A DNA stretch of 41,370 bases, taken from Sulfurimonas sp. (GTDB lineage: Bacteria; Campylobacterota; Campylobacteria; Campylobacterales; Sulfurimonadaceae). Numbering within the stretch: position 1 is the first letter of the stretch; every line of letters begins with the position of its first letter. Location: NCBI RefSeq assembly GCF_018698455.1, contig NZ_JABIOQ010000030.1, positions 1 through 41,370 on the forward strand, in the 5' to 3' direction. The position numbers were made by a program, and so were the translations under genes. Shown here in pieces: positions 32,731-40,499 of the stretch. The notes beneath the pieces are model-generated. The model had not been told where the DNA came from, did no database searches, and was given only the letters and a program-made list of their open reading frames with translations.

Positions 32731-33784
32731 TGAAAAGAAGGCTTTTTGGAAGTTTTTTAGTATTTATTTTGGAAGTGTAGCCTCCCTCATCTTAGTAGCA
32801 GGCTTTTTTTACTACATGGAACAAGAAAAAGCACTCATTAAAAAAGAACATTTTTCGATGATAGAATATACTAGACAGCTTAAGATGAAACAAAATCCTA
32901 TAAGTTCACATATTACTCATCAGATAAAAGAAATAGAGATCAAAAATTTTAATATGAGTAATTTTACTATTAAAGAAAATGAATTTTTAAAGTATATGCC
33001 TCACAGTTGGGAAGGTGGGTATATCTTAATAACTAAAGATAAAACAGATTACTTAGAGAAGCTTTTGAGTGTTAAATTATATATTATTTTCGTTCAAGTG
33101 ATTCTCCTTTTACTCTTTGCAATACTCAGTTATTTTTTAGCGATGAGAGCATTAAGACCTATGCAAAGAGCAATCACAAAACTAGATAAATTCTCTAAAG
33201 ATTTAATTCATGATTTAAATACACCCATAGCTGCGATGTTTTTAAACATAAAACTTTTAGAGTCAAAAAAAGACTTTACAAATAATAAGCCACTTCTGAG
33301 AATTAAGCATAGTCTTGAAGATATTGGTCAACTTCATAATAATCTTACTGTTTTACTGCAAGAAGATACTATGCTAGTACAAAAAGAGAACCTTTTTGAC
33401 ATTATAAATGAGGTTGTCAATACTCATAGAAAAATATTTCCACATTTACAATTTATAGTAAAACAAACTGAAGTATATGCCGTTGTAAATAGAGGTGCAT
33501 TTAAACAGATAATTGTTAATATTATCTCAAATGCCTGTAAATATAATATTGAGAATGGCTATGTGCAAATTTATATGAAAAATGATTTATTGTGTATAGA
33601 AGACAATGGCATTGGCATAGAAAACCCCGAATATATATTTGAACGTTCTTATAAAGAGCATGTCAGTGGTAATGGAATAGGTTTAGACATAGTGAAAAGA
33701 CTTTGTGAAGTGATGGAAATAGATATATCTGCGGACTCTCAGGTAGGAGAGGGCACGATAATATCTTTAAACTTTAAAGATTAA
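32720..33784 (+). CDS. sensor histidine kinase
   Basis: 354 residues. Two membrane helices (about 11-31 and 116-140) bracket a periplasmic sensor region of about 85 residues with no known fold apparent. The H-box is DLIHDLNTPI with His164, and the ATPase part has NIISNACKYN (N box), EDNGIGI (G1) and GNGIGLDIV (G2). No HAMP is evident. The start is TTG at 32720, overlapping the regulator gene by 11 bases; the nearby ATGs are out of frame. The signal sensed cannot be told. Confidence 0.92.
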   Translation: MLNDEKKAFWKFFSIYFGSVASLILVAGFFYYMEQEKALIKKEHFSMIEYTRQLKMKQNPISSHITHQIKEIEIKNFNMSNFTIKENEFLKYMPHSWEGGYILITKDKTDYLEKLLSVKLYIIFVQVILLLLFAILSYFLAMRALRPMQRAITKLDKFSKDLIHDLNTPIAAMFLNIKLLESKKDFTNNKPLLRIKHSLEDIGQLHNNLTVLLQEDTMLVQKENLFDIINEVVNTHRKIFPHLQFIVKQTEVYAVVNRGAFKQIIVNIISNACKYNIENGYVQIYMKNDLLCIEDNGIGIENPEYIFERSYKEHVSGNGIGLDIVKRLCEVMEIDISADSQVGEGTIISLNFKD

Positions 33785-33795
33785 CCTCACTGTTT

Positions 33796-33830
33796 TTATA
33801 ATACTTCTTGGATATATAGTAGTATTATAA
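33796..33830. terminator. bidirectional terminator between the kinase and SUMF1 genes
   Basis: TTATAATACT (33796-33805) is the perfect inverse of AGTATTATAA (33821-33830), with a 15-base loop and T runs on both outer sides in the right sense (TTTTT before, TTTTTT after on the plus strand). The right arm covers the stop of the minus-strand SUMF1 gene. Confidence 0.75.
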
Positions 33831-35108
33831 TTTTTTGGCATCTTTAACTATTCGGAATCCAATACCGTAATAACGATTATTTGAAGATTTAGCCCATCTT
33901 GAACCTATTGGGGTAGATTTTGTCATCCATGCTCCTCCTCTTAAAACTTTAACATGAGAGGATGTAAGGGCAGTAGCATCACGAGGTGTGCTTTTGTATG
34001 TCATGTATGAATCTTCACACCACTCCCATACATTACCACTCATGTCATAAATACCCCATGGATTAGACTTCTTAGTACCTATAGGATGAGTCTGCTTTCC
34101 TGAATTTGAAGCGTACCAAGCATATTCTTTGTAAGTATTTTTCTCATTTCCAAAGCTCCATGTAGTATCTGTCCCTGCGCGTCCAACATATTCCCATTCA
34201 GCTTCTGTGGGAAGACGGTAATTATCTTGTGTTTTATGGCTTAACCATTTTACATAGTTTCGAGCATCATTGTAACTCACACATACTACAGGTTCGTTAT
34301 CCCCTTGATAGAAAGGCAAGTTATCCCATGTAATACCCTTTTTATTAATATGCTTCATATCGTATACCATACATGTTCCATCTTTTTTAGCATCTGTTAC
34401 ATAACCTGTGTCTTTGATGAAAAGTTTAAACTCTGCTTTTGTAACTTCATATTTTCCAATGTGAAAATCATTTTCTATAAGAATTGTATGAAGGGGTTGT
34501 GAGTTTTTTTTCAGTAGTGTTCCCATACGATATTGACCACTTTTTATCTCTACAGTCGCTGGTCTGATATAAGTGTCCATGTCTTCAAAAATTTCACCTA
34601 ATTCTTTAGGGTTATTAAGAAAATTTTTATTCATAAGATCAATAATTCGATGACTTTTTTTTGTTTTTTCTTTGGGGAGTATTTTTATCACTTGTCCTGT
34701 AGCTATGACACAAACTTTACTCGTAGATAAATCTTGATAATTAAGGGTGACATTATTGTAAAAACTATTACTTACTTGTTGAAAATAGCTTTTAATTTGA
34801 GTTTGGCATGAGGGTTGACTTGATTCACATTTTTCTGAGCTTTCAAACATACTCATGATTTTAACACTAGAAGCTTCTATAGCTTGACGTAAAGCAATCT
34901 CTTTTACTTTATTTCTTGCAGATAATTTCCCTTCATCTAGTCCATATGCATAACAAAATGAACTTTGCACTCTGTCGTCTTCAAGAAATTTTACTCCCTC
35001 ATGGAATATAGTTGGTGATACTTTAACTTGTGGTTGAGGGGTTTCATTCGTATTTGAACAAGCTGTAAAGAGCAAAGTAAAAGTAATGGCATATAAAGTT
35101 TTAAACAT
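33825..35108 (-). CDS. lipoprotein with LPP20-like N-domain and SUMF1-fold C-domain
   Basis: 427 residues from the ATG at 35108, which has GGAG 6 bases upstream and gives a clean lipoprotein signal (MFKTLYAITFTLLFTAC); an earlier ATG at 35141 lacks this. Residues about 30-150 have the A/L-rich helix and V-rich strands typical of LPP20-like domains (SARNKVKEIALRQAI ... VCVIATGQVI). The C-terminal half is the formylglycine-generating-enzyme fold (SUMF1): GKYEVTKAEFKLFI, RLPTEAEWEYVGRAG, NPWGIYDMSGNVWEWCED, VLRGGAWM, GFRIV. The final segment (AKSSNNRYYGIGF) has no cysteines where sulfatase-activating enzymes have their catalytic pair, so a binding role, as in other non-enzymatic SUMF1-fold proteins, is more likely. 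Confidence 0.85.
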   Translation of the reverse strand: MFKTLYAITFTLLFTACSNTNETPQPQVKVSPTIFHEGVKFLEDDRVQSSFCYAYGLDEGKLSARNKVKEIALRQAIEASSVKIMSMFESSEKCESSQPSCQTQIKSYFQQVSNSFYNNVTLNYQDLSTSKVCVIATGQVIKILPKEKTKKSHRIIDLMNKNFLNNPKELGEIFEDMDTYIRPATVEIKSGQYRMGTLLKKNSQPLHTILIENDFHIGKYEVTKAEFKLFIKDTGYVTDAKKDGTCMVYDMKHINKKGITWDNLPFYQGDNEPVVCVSYNDARNYVKWLSHKTQDNYRLPTEAEWEYVGRAGTDTTWSFGNEKNTYKEYAWYASNSGKQTHPIGTKKSNPWGIYDMSGNVWEWCEDSYMTYKSTPRDATALTSSHVKVLRGGAWMTKSTPIGSRWAKSSNNRYYGIGFRIVKDAKKL

Positions 35109-35229
35109 AGTTTCTCCAAGTTTTATAAGTTTATTATACAAAATTATTCTATTTTTAACTTTGAAAATAAAAACTGAATAAAACTGATAAAATATGCATA
35201 TAAAATTACTTAAGATAAAGGATGAAAGT

Positions 35230-35745
35230 GTGATATTAGCATTTGGGGATAGTCTAACGAATGGCTTTGGAGTGGGGTATGAGTGTAGCTATCCACAATA
35301 TTTTGAGAAAAAAACTGAACTGGAAATAATAAATGCTGGAGTAGATGGTGAGTTTTCACATGCGGGTTTATCTCGCTTACCAGAGTTACTTTTATATAAA
35401 CCAGACTTAGTGATACTCTGTCATGGTGCAAATGACATACTCTGCAAACTCTCAATTCAAATGCTAAAAAGTAACATGCTAGCAATGATTAAGCTTATTA
35501 AAGATTCAGGTGCAAAAGTGCTGTTGATTGGTGTTCCAGATTATTATGACTATGCTCATGAAGTACACAAAATATATATAGATACTGCAGAGGAGATGGA
35601 TATTTTACTCGAAAATAAAGTTCTAAAAAAAATAACTTTAGATGATTTTCTGAGAAATGATGCCGTTCACCCAAATGAAATAGGGTATGAAAAGATGGCG
35701 GATACTTTTATTGAGCTTTTAAGCTCAAATAAATATTTTGGATAA
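35230..35745 (+). CDS. SGNH/GDSL-type esterase (TesA-like)
   Basis: About 171 residues from the GTG at 35230 (V-I-L-A-F-G-D-S), with AAAGGA (35216-35221) 8 bases before it; an ATG at 35194 is possible but has no RBS and lies on a likely -10 (TAAAAT). SGNH blocks are visible: FGDSLTNGFG (Ser nucleophile), a Gly in block II (NAGVDGE), GANDI (Asn), and DAVHPNEIGY (Asp and His). Without a signal peptide it would be a cytoplasmic lysophospholipase or thioesterase. It meets the DUF1302 gene tail to tail with one base between. Confidence 0.85.
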   Translation: MILAFGDSLTNGFGVGYECSYPQYFEKKTELEIINAGVDGEFSHAGLSRLPELLLYKPDLVILCHGANDILCKLSIQMLKSNMLAMIKLIKDSGAKVLLIGVPDYYDYAHEVHKIYIDTAEEMDILLENKVLKKITLDDFLRNDAVHPNEIGYEKMADTFIELLSSNKYFG

Positions 35746-35746
35746 G

Positions 35747-37231
35747 TTAAAAGCTATAAGTAATGTCTGCAAAAACTCTATCGTTATTACTGATAGCATT
35801 CATAAAAGGCTTATCCTCTTTTTTAGCAGCATCTATATAATCAATAACTCCAAAATTAGCAACCACAGCATCTACAACATCATATGTAACTGAAGCTCTG
35901 AAAAATCCACCATATTGCCAATTATGTCCGAACATACTTAAAAGGACAGTTGTATTAATGGAATCATTTTCAAATGAACGAGTAGCCCTAATAGCTGTTT
36001 GCACTTCATCTTCTTGTGTATAGTCAGGAACATAAGGGATAATACCAGTAGGTGCACCTGACATCTGTGTTTCATAGTCAAATATACGCTTATTGGCAAT
36101 TTCAAGAGAGAGTACACTATCTTTAATACCCATGTAATCAACTCCAACAAGAGTATCAACTCTGGCTTTCTCATCAAGAGTAGAGTTGTATTTGATACCA
36201 TCTATATAAGCAACTTCACTTTTTAAAAGCCAAGAACCAGTAACTATGTTAATTGCACTTCCAAGCATCTGTATTTTTGATACTTCGCGAGTAGCATTAG
36301 GGAGAGAGCCTTCTATGTGCCATCTAGAGTCAAGTACATCAGCCCCGTAAAAAGAGAGATCCCATCCGGAGAAAATTCCATTTGCAGCAAAAGCATACTG
36401 CATATTATCCCATGAAATTTCTGGGTTTTCTAAAGTGATAAATGGATCGGGTGCACCTGGGAAAATACTATCAACAGGAAAAAACTCACTTCTAGGAGCT
36501 GACTCTATAAAAGTTCTTGTCTCTCCAATAGCCATTGCTGAAAAATTCCATTGACCAAGGTAGTAGTCTAGTTTAGCCATAGTTGTACTAAGTCTTAAGT
36601 CTTCTATATCTGTCATACCAGGAAGACGATTATCAATGGGGTTGATAACATCAGTTATTCGTATGCTGTCTGATTTCCCCCAGACAACGATTTGGCGTCC
36701 TACTTTTACATCTATACTACGAGATAAACGACCTTGAATATAAGTATCATCAAATCTAATCTGAGTACGATAATCATCTAATGTATCTTGATTATAATCG
36801 TTATTGGTTCTTATGTCATAAAGAGCGTCATAAAAAGTATCACCACTTATTCTCACTTTCCAATCATCAGATAACTTACCATCTACTTGAAGGTAAAGAG
36901 AAGTTTGTGCTTGGTTAAAACCTGAATAATCTACCGGTTTAGTATCTACTTGATGAGCTTTTACACTATGGGGAATATACCCATAAGAGGTTTTAAACGC
37001 GAGGTTACCATTAATGGAGAATATAGATTGTTTTTTTGGAGCTAGGACTTTTTCATTTGAATTTGTTTCACTCTCTTCATCTGAAAATCCATCTAAGTCA
37101 TTACTATCTTCATTCGTCAGTTCTTCTGTGTCAAAACCACCTAAATCCATATCAGTATCATTCTGCGCAAGTAAATGTGTACTTGCGATTAAAGATGTCA
37201 ATGCAAGTGATAAAAGTAGTTTCGTTGACAT
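35747..37231 (-). CDS. DUF1302-like outer-membrane beta-barrel protein
   Basis: 494 residues with a signal peptide (cleavage near LLA-QN, 22-23), a strongly acidic low-complexity segment (about 24-58, with two similar units DLGGFDTEE and DLDGFSDEE), then a beta-strand-rich region with alternating aromatic and polar residues ending in F (DRVFADITYSF), as outer-membrane barrels do. The segment VKVGRQIVVWGKSDSIRITD resembles DUF1302 proteins, which are commonly encoded with RND/MMPL exporters. Last gene of the operon with the LolA-like protein and MMPL transporter; likely the outer-membrane end of that system. Confidence 0.78.
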   Translation of the reverse strand: MSTKLLLSLALTSLIASTHLLAQNDTDMDLGGFDTEELTNEDSNDLDGFSDEESETNSNEKVLAPKKQSIFSINGNLAFKTSYGYIPHSVKAHQVDTKPVDYSGFNQAQTSLYLQVDGKLSDDWKVRISGDTFYDALYDIRTNNDYNQDTLDDYRTQIRFDDTYIQGRLSRSIDVKVGRQIVVWGKSDSIRITDVINPIDNRLPGMTDIEDLRLSTTMAKLDYYLGQWNFSAMAIGETRTFIESAPRSEFFPVDSIFPGAPDPFITLENPEISWDNMQYAFAANGIFSGWDLSFYGADVLDSRWHIEGSLPNATREVSKIQMLGSAINIVTGSWLLKSEVAYIDGIKYNSTLDEKARVDTLVGVDYMGIKDSVLSLEIANKRIFDYETQMSGAPTGIIPYVPDYTQEDEVQTAIRATRSFENDSINTTVLLSMFGHNWQYGGFFRASVTYDVVDAVVANFGVIDYIDAAKKEDKPFMNAISNNDRVFADITYSF

Positions 37232-37234
37232 CTG

Positions 37235-38017
37235 TTACAGACCTCTCTCAAGTGTACGAGTGGTAAATAGTGACTCTTGAAGATCTTGGCTATACTTAAT
37301 AGCAGAGAACTTAAAGATAGTCTTATGAAGAGTTTTCTTCCCTTTTTTAGTTGTCATATGAATCTCTGTTGCGGTCCATATATTATCAATTTTTTCTAAA
37401 CCTTTGACAATCATATATTTTAGTTTTTTCCCAGATTTAATGTAGTTCAGTGCTTGGATGATTACAAAATTATCTTGTCTTACAAAAATTATAGACTTGG
37501 TATATCCAGTTTCATCTATAGTTTTTTCACTCTTTGGTGTAACAAGTATCTGCCATGTTTTATCTCCTCTTACTGTAAGTTCTTTCATTATTTTATATGT
37601 ATAGTCGCTAACATTTCTAGAAGTCATATCTGAGTATGTGAAATCACTTCCCATAAAAGAACTACTCTTATCACTAGATGCAATGCGTTTTACTTTTTTT
37701 AGTTCTGGAAGATATAGCCACTGATCATCATCTTTGTTTGAATCTTCATAGTCATAAGTTAAAAATGCAGTATTCTTAACATCTGCAGGAGTCAGAAAAA
37801 ACATTAATTTGAGTTTATCTTCCCCTTTGTCTTTTGTAAAAGTTTTAAGATCACGAATACGTTTTTTTCCATTTTTATCTATGAGAGTCATTTTCATATT
37901 AGATATAGAGTTATCCCCCTCATCTCTATCATGAGCTTTCTGTGCAATCTCTTGACCTGTAATAGCCATTAGAGAACTAAGTGTTAAACTCGCAATTAGT
38001 AGTGTTTTGAAAATCAT
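37235..38017 (-). CDS. LolA-like periplasmic lipid-binding protein (PF17131-type)
   Basis: 260 residues with a signal peptide (cleavage near LMA-IT, 18). The family of 'outer membrane lipoprotein-sorting proteins' linked to MMPL transporters is recognised by MTLIDKNGKKRIRDL, FFLTPADVKNTAFLTY, DDQWLYLPELKKVKRI and MGSDFTYSDM. The LolA/LolB fold is a half barrel with a hydrophobic cavity, so it probably shuttles a hydrophobic molecule between inner and outer membrane. It is placed between the transporter (14-base gap) and the outer-membrane protein (3-base gap). Confidence 0.85.
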   Translation of the reverse strand: MIFKTLLIASLTLSSLMAITGQEIAQKAHDRDEGDNSISNMKMTLIDKNGKKRIRDLKTFTKDKGEDKLKLMFFLTPADVKNTAFLTYDYEDSNKDDDQWLYLPELKKVKRIASSDKSSSFMGSDFTYSDMTSRNVSDYTYKIMKELTVRGDKTWQILVTPKSEKTIDETGYTKSIIFVRQDNFVIIQALNYIKSGKKLKYMIVKGLEKIDNIWTATEIHMTTKKGKKTLHKTIFKFSAIKYSQDLQESLFTTRTLERGL

Positions 38018-38031
38018 TTTATATCCTTTAA

Positions 38032-40434
38032 TTATTTTTTATCTTTAGTTATAAGAGTAAGTAGTGCAGGCCCGAGTATAATGTTTGAAAACAGTGCTAT
38101 TGTTATCGCTCCACCAGCTAATATACCGAAGTTTATTAGGTTTGTAAGTGATGCAAACATATATACATAAAAACCTAGTGAAAGAACTATAGTTGTTGCT
38201 ACTAGTGCACGGCCTGTTCCAAGCATTGTCTTTTCAACTGACTCTTTAGTTGAGTAGCCTTGGTGATGGTATTTTGCAAAGTTATGAAAGAAGTGAACAG
38301 TATCATCAACACTCAGACCAATAACAATAGCTCCTACAAGCATAGTAAACATGTCTAAAGGCATATTTACCATAGACATAAAGCCAATCGTCATAATGAT
38401 TGGAAGCACATTAGGAATCATACTAGTAAGACCGATTTTAAAACTTCCAAGAAGTATAACCATCATTATCCCGATGAGTATAAACGCGACTACATAACTA
38501 ACAGCCATAGAACTCATAGCAGCGGCTAAAGTTCTTTGAAACAATGGTACCATTCCAGTAATCGTAATCTCTACATCATTACCAAGGCCAACTTTGAGAA
38601 GATGAGTTAACTCATCACTAATTTCTGCATATTCACCAGCTTCCATCCATGGTAGTTTAAATGTTAAACGAGCTTTTGAAAAAGTACTATCAACAAAGTC
38701 TTCTAAATCATCACTACCACTATTTTGAAAAAGTAGAAACTCTTGAGGTATAAGTGCATCATTTTTAGTAACGGCATAATACTCTGCTTTATTTTCATGA
38801 AGTGCTCTATGAATCTCTTTTAAAACATCTGCAACACTCCACCCTTTTCCAACAAAGTGTTTCTCTGTTTTTAGTTCTTGTGCTTCTTTAACAAGAGAGT
38901 CTATCTTTGTTAATAACTCTGAACTATAAAGACCATTTTCTTGTTTTGTGTCTATAATAACTTCCATAGTCACAGAACCTCTGAGTTCATGGTCAACCGT
39001 AGCAGTTGCAATTTTTACGGGAGAGTCATCTGGTTGCCAAGAGAGAGGATCATGCTTAAACTCTACTCCCATCGCAAAGTAAACCCATACTATGACGATG
39101 ACTGAACTTACCACTACAATTTTCTTTGCATGATTAAAACTAAAGTCAGAAATAGCGATTAATAAAGTATCCATTTTTTGACTTTTTTCTTGATGCTTCA
39201 CTTTCGCTGGTTTTATAGGAAGAACCGCTAGAATTGCAGGTAATAATACAAGAGTATTTAGTAATGCAATGATTACTCCAATGGCTGCAAAAATACCTAA
39301 ATCGGCGATAGGAGCAATTGAGGCAGTAGAAAAAGACAAAAGTCCAGCAGCAGTTGTAAGTGATGTCATAATAATCGCTAGTCCAGAGTGTCCTAGAGAG
39401 TAACTAATGGCTGACTCTTTAGTATTTTCAGGGGAATTTAAATATTTAAAAAACATTGCTAGAAGGTGAACAACAGCACCAATACCAACGGCGAGTAAAA
39501 AGGATGGTAAAATTTGTGTTGGAATAGTTATAGGTGTCCCAACAATAGCCATAATAGATATAGTTGTTAAAAGAGATAAAACAACGATAAAGATAGGAAG
39601 TAAGACAGCACTAATTCTACGAAATACTATAAATAAGAATGCCATCATCATTAAAAGAACTAACTTTACAAACTTTTGCATATCTTTTTGAACGGACTGT
39701 TTGTTGTAATCGTTTACTGCTAAAGAGCCTGCTACAAAAACAGTAAATCCTTCACTATTAAATTCTTTGGCGATTTTATCAGCTGTTCTCACCATTTCAC
39801 TTTTAGATGGATCAGTTAAAAACTCTGACTCTTCATTACTTATGTCTTCACCTGCACTTTCAATCTCAAAACCATCAAGTGCATCTACATCATTTGAACT
39901 TTCATAAGTATTTGGCTCGAGTATAATAGTAGTCATTGTATAGTCTTCATTATAAAGAAGGTTTTTATACATTGCATTGTTAAGAGCTAATTCTTTTATA
40001 GCTGCAAGTTCTTTCTCATTTGTAGGAAAATTCTCAAATAGGTCTTCTACAATGAGTTGCTCACCTTCTCCATGTGTATTTCTTGCATTTATTAATGAAG
40101 TGATGTCATTTAAATGTGGTACTGAGTTTTCAAGTTCAGTGTGGAGTGTTTTAATCTTTTGAAGAGTGCTAAGATCAAATATATTTTTAGCTTGAATTAC
40201 TACTAGTATTTTTTCATCTTGACCAAACTGTTCTTTAAACTCTTCATAACGAACAAGAGCAGGGTCATTTGTATGTAAAAAACCTTCAGTAGAAGTGTCT
40301 ATTGTTATTTTAGGGAGGTTTGAAATCAGTAAAATACTGATTAGCATCATAAAGAGGATTATTTTTTTTGGGTGCAGAGTTATCTTCTCACCCATTTTTT
40401 CTAGTCTAGATTCGCTTTTAGTACGCCAATTCAT
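38032..40434 (-). CDS. MMPL/RND family transporter
   Basis: 800 residues, with a cytoplasmic N-terminus, TM1 at about 27-45, a periplasmic loop to about 255, a cluster of membrane helices (about 258-415), a second large loop (about 460-640), and a last helix cluster (about 645-795). The duplicated RND layout with 12 helices and motifs such as LAVGIGAVVHLLA and VGLSVDDTVHFFHNFAKYHH places it in the MMPL/HpnN-like branch that moves lipids or other hydrophobic compounds. RBS AAGG lies 7 bases before the ATG but inside a stem (40439-40478). First gene of a three-gene operon. Confidence 0.88.
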   Translation of the reverse strand: MNWRTKSESRLEKMGEKITLHPKKIILFMMLISILLISNLPKITIDTSTEGFLHTNDPALVRYEEFKEQFGQDEKILVVIQAKNIFDLSTLQKIKTLHTELENSVPHLNDITSLINARNTHGEGEQLIVEDLFENFPTNEKELAAIKELALNNAMYKNLLYNEDYTMTTIILEPNTYESSNDVDALDGFEIESAGEDISNEESEFLTDPSKSEMVRTADKIAKEFNSEGFTVFVAGSLAVNDYNKQSVQKDMQKFVKLVLLMMMAFLFIVFRRISAVLLPIFIVVLSLLTTISIMAIVGTPITIPTQILPSFLLAVGIGAVVHLLAMFFKYLNSPENTKESAISYSLGHSGLAIIMTSLTTAAGLLSFSTASIAPIADLGIFAAIGVIIALLNTLVLLPAILAVLPIKPAKVKHQEKSQKMDTLLIAISDFSFNHAKKIVVVSSVIVIVWVYFAMGVEFKHDPLSWQPDDSPVKIATATVDHELRGSVTMEVIIDTKQENGLYSSELLTKIDSLVKEAQELKTEKHFVGKGWSVADVLKEIHRALHENKAEYYAVTKNDALIPQEFLLFQNSGSDDLEDFVDSTFSKARLTFKLPWMEAGEYAEISDELTHLLKVGLGNDVEITITGMVPLFQRTLAAAMSSMAVSYVVAFILIGIMMVILLGSFKIGLTSMIPNVLPIIMTIGFMSMVNMPLDMFTMLVGAIVIGLSVDDTVHFFHNFAKYHHQGYSTKESVEKTMLGTGRALVATTIVLSLGFYVYMFASLTNLINFGILAGGAITIALFSNIILGPALLTLITKDKK

Positions 40435-40438
40435 AGAG

Positions 40439-40478
40439 AGCCTTATATTGAAGTTACAAAATGTTACAATATAAGGCT
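40439..40478 (-). promoter_or_regulatory. 12-bp stem covering the RBS of the MMPL transporter gene
   Basis: AGCCTTATATTG (40439-40450) and CAATATAAGGCT (40467-40478) are perfect inverses, 16 bases apart. In the minus-strand transcript the proximal arm contains the AAGG ribosome binding site, 4 bases before the ATG follow, so pairing would hide the site. A second smaller stem (CTTAAC/GTTAAG, 40477-40493) competes for its outer end. There is no T run, so it is a poor terminator; it could be an operator or a translational switch. Confidence 0.5.
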
Positions 40479-40499
40479 TAACTCAACGTTAAGTCCGAA

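Larger units (their letters stand above)
7284..38489. repeat. dispersed octamer AAACGCGA, 13 copies
   Basis: Plus-strand copies start at 7284, 20103, 24410, 24944, 25653, 26896, 28140, 28452, 30472, 36995 and 38482; the reverse form TCGCGTTT is at 12977 and 24441. All are inside genes (12977 in the dctM pseudogene) and occur in different reading frames. My estimate from base composition is about one expected copy. Confidence 0.6.

Noticed and set aside
33825-35108. An active sulfatase-activating (formylglycine-generating) enzyme
   Set aside because: The C-terminal segment lacks the catalytic cysteines and no sulfatase gene is nearby.
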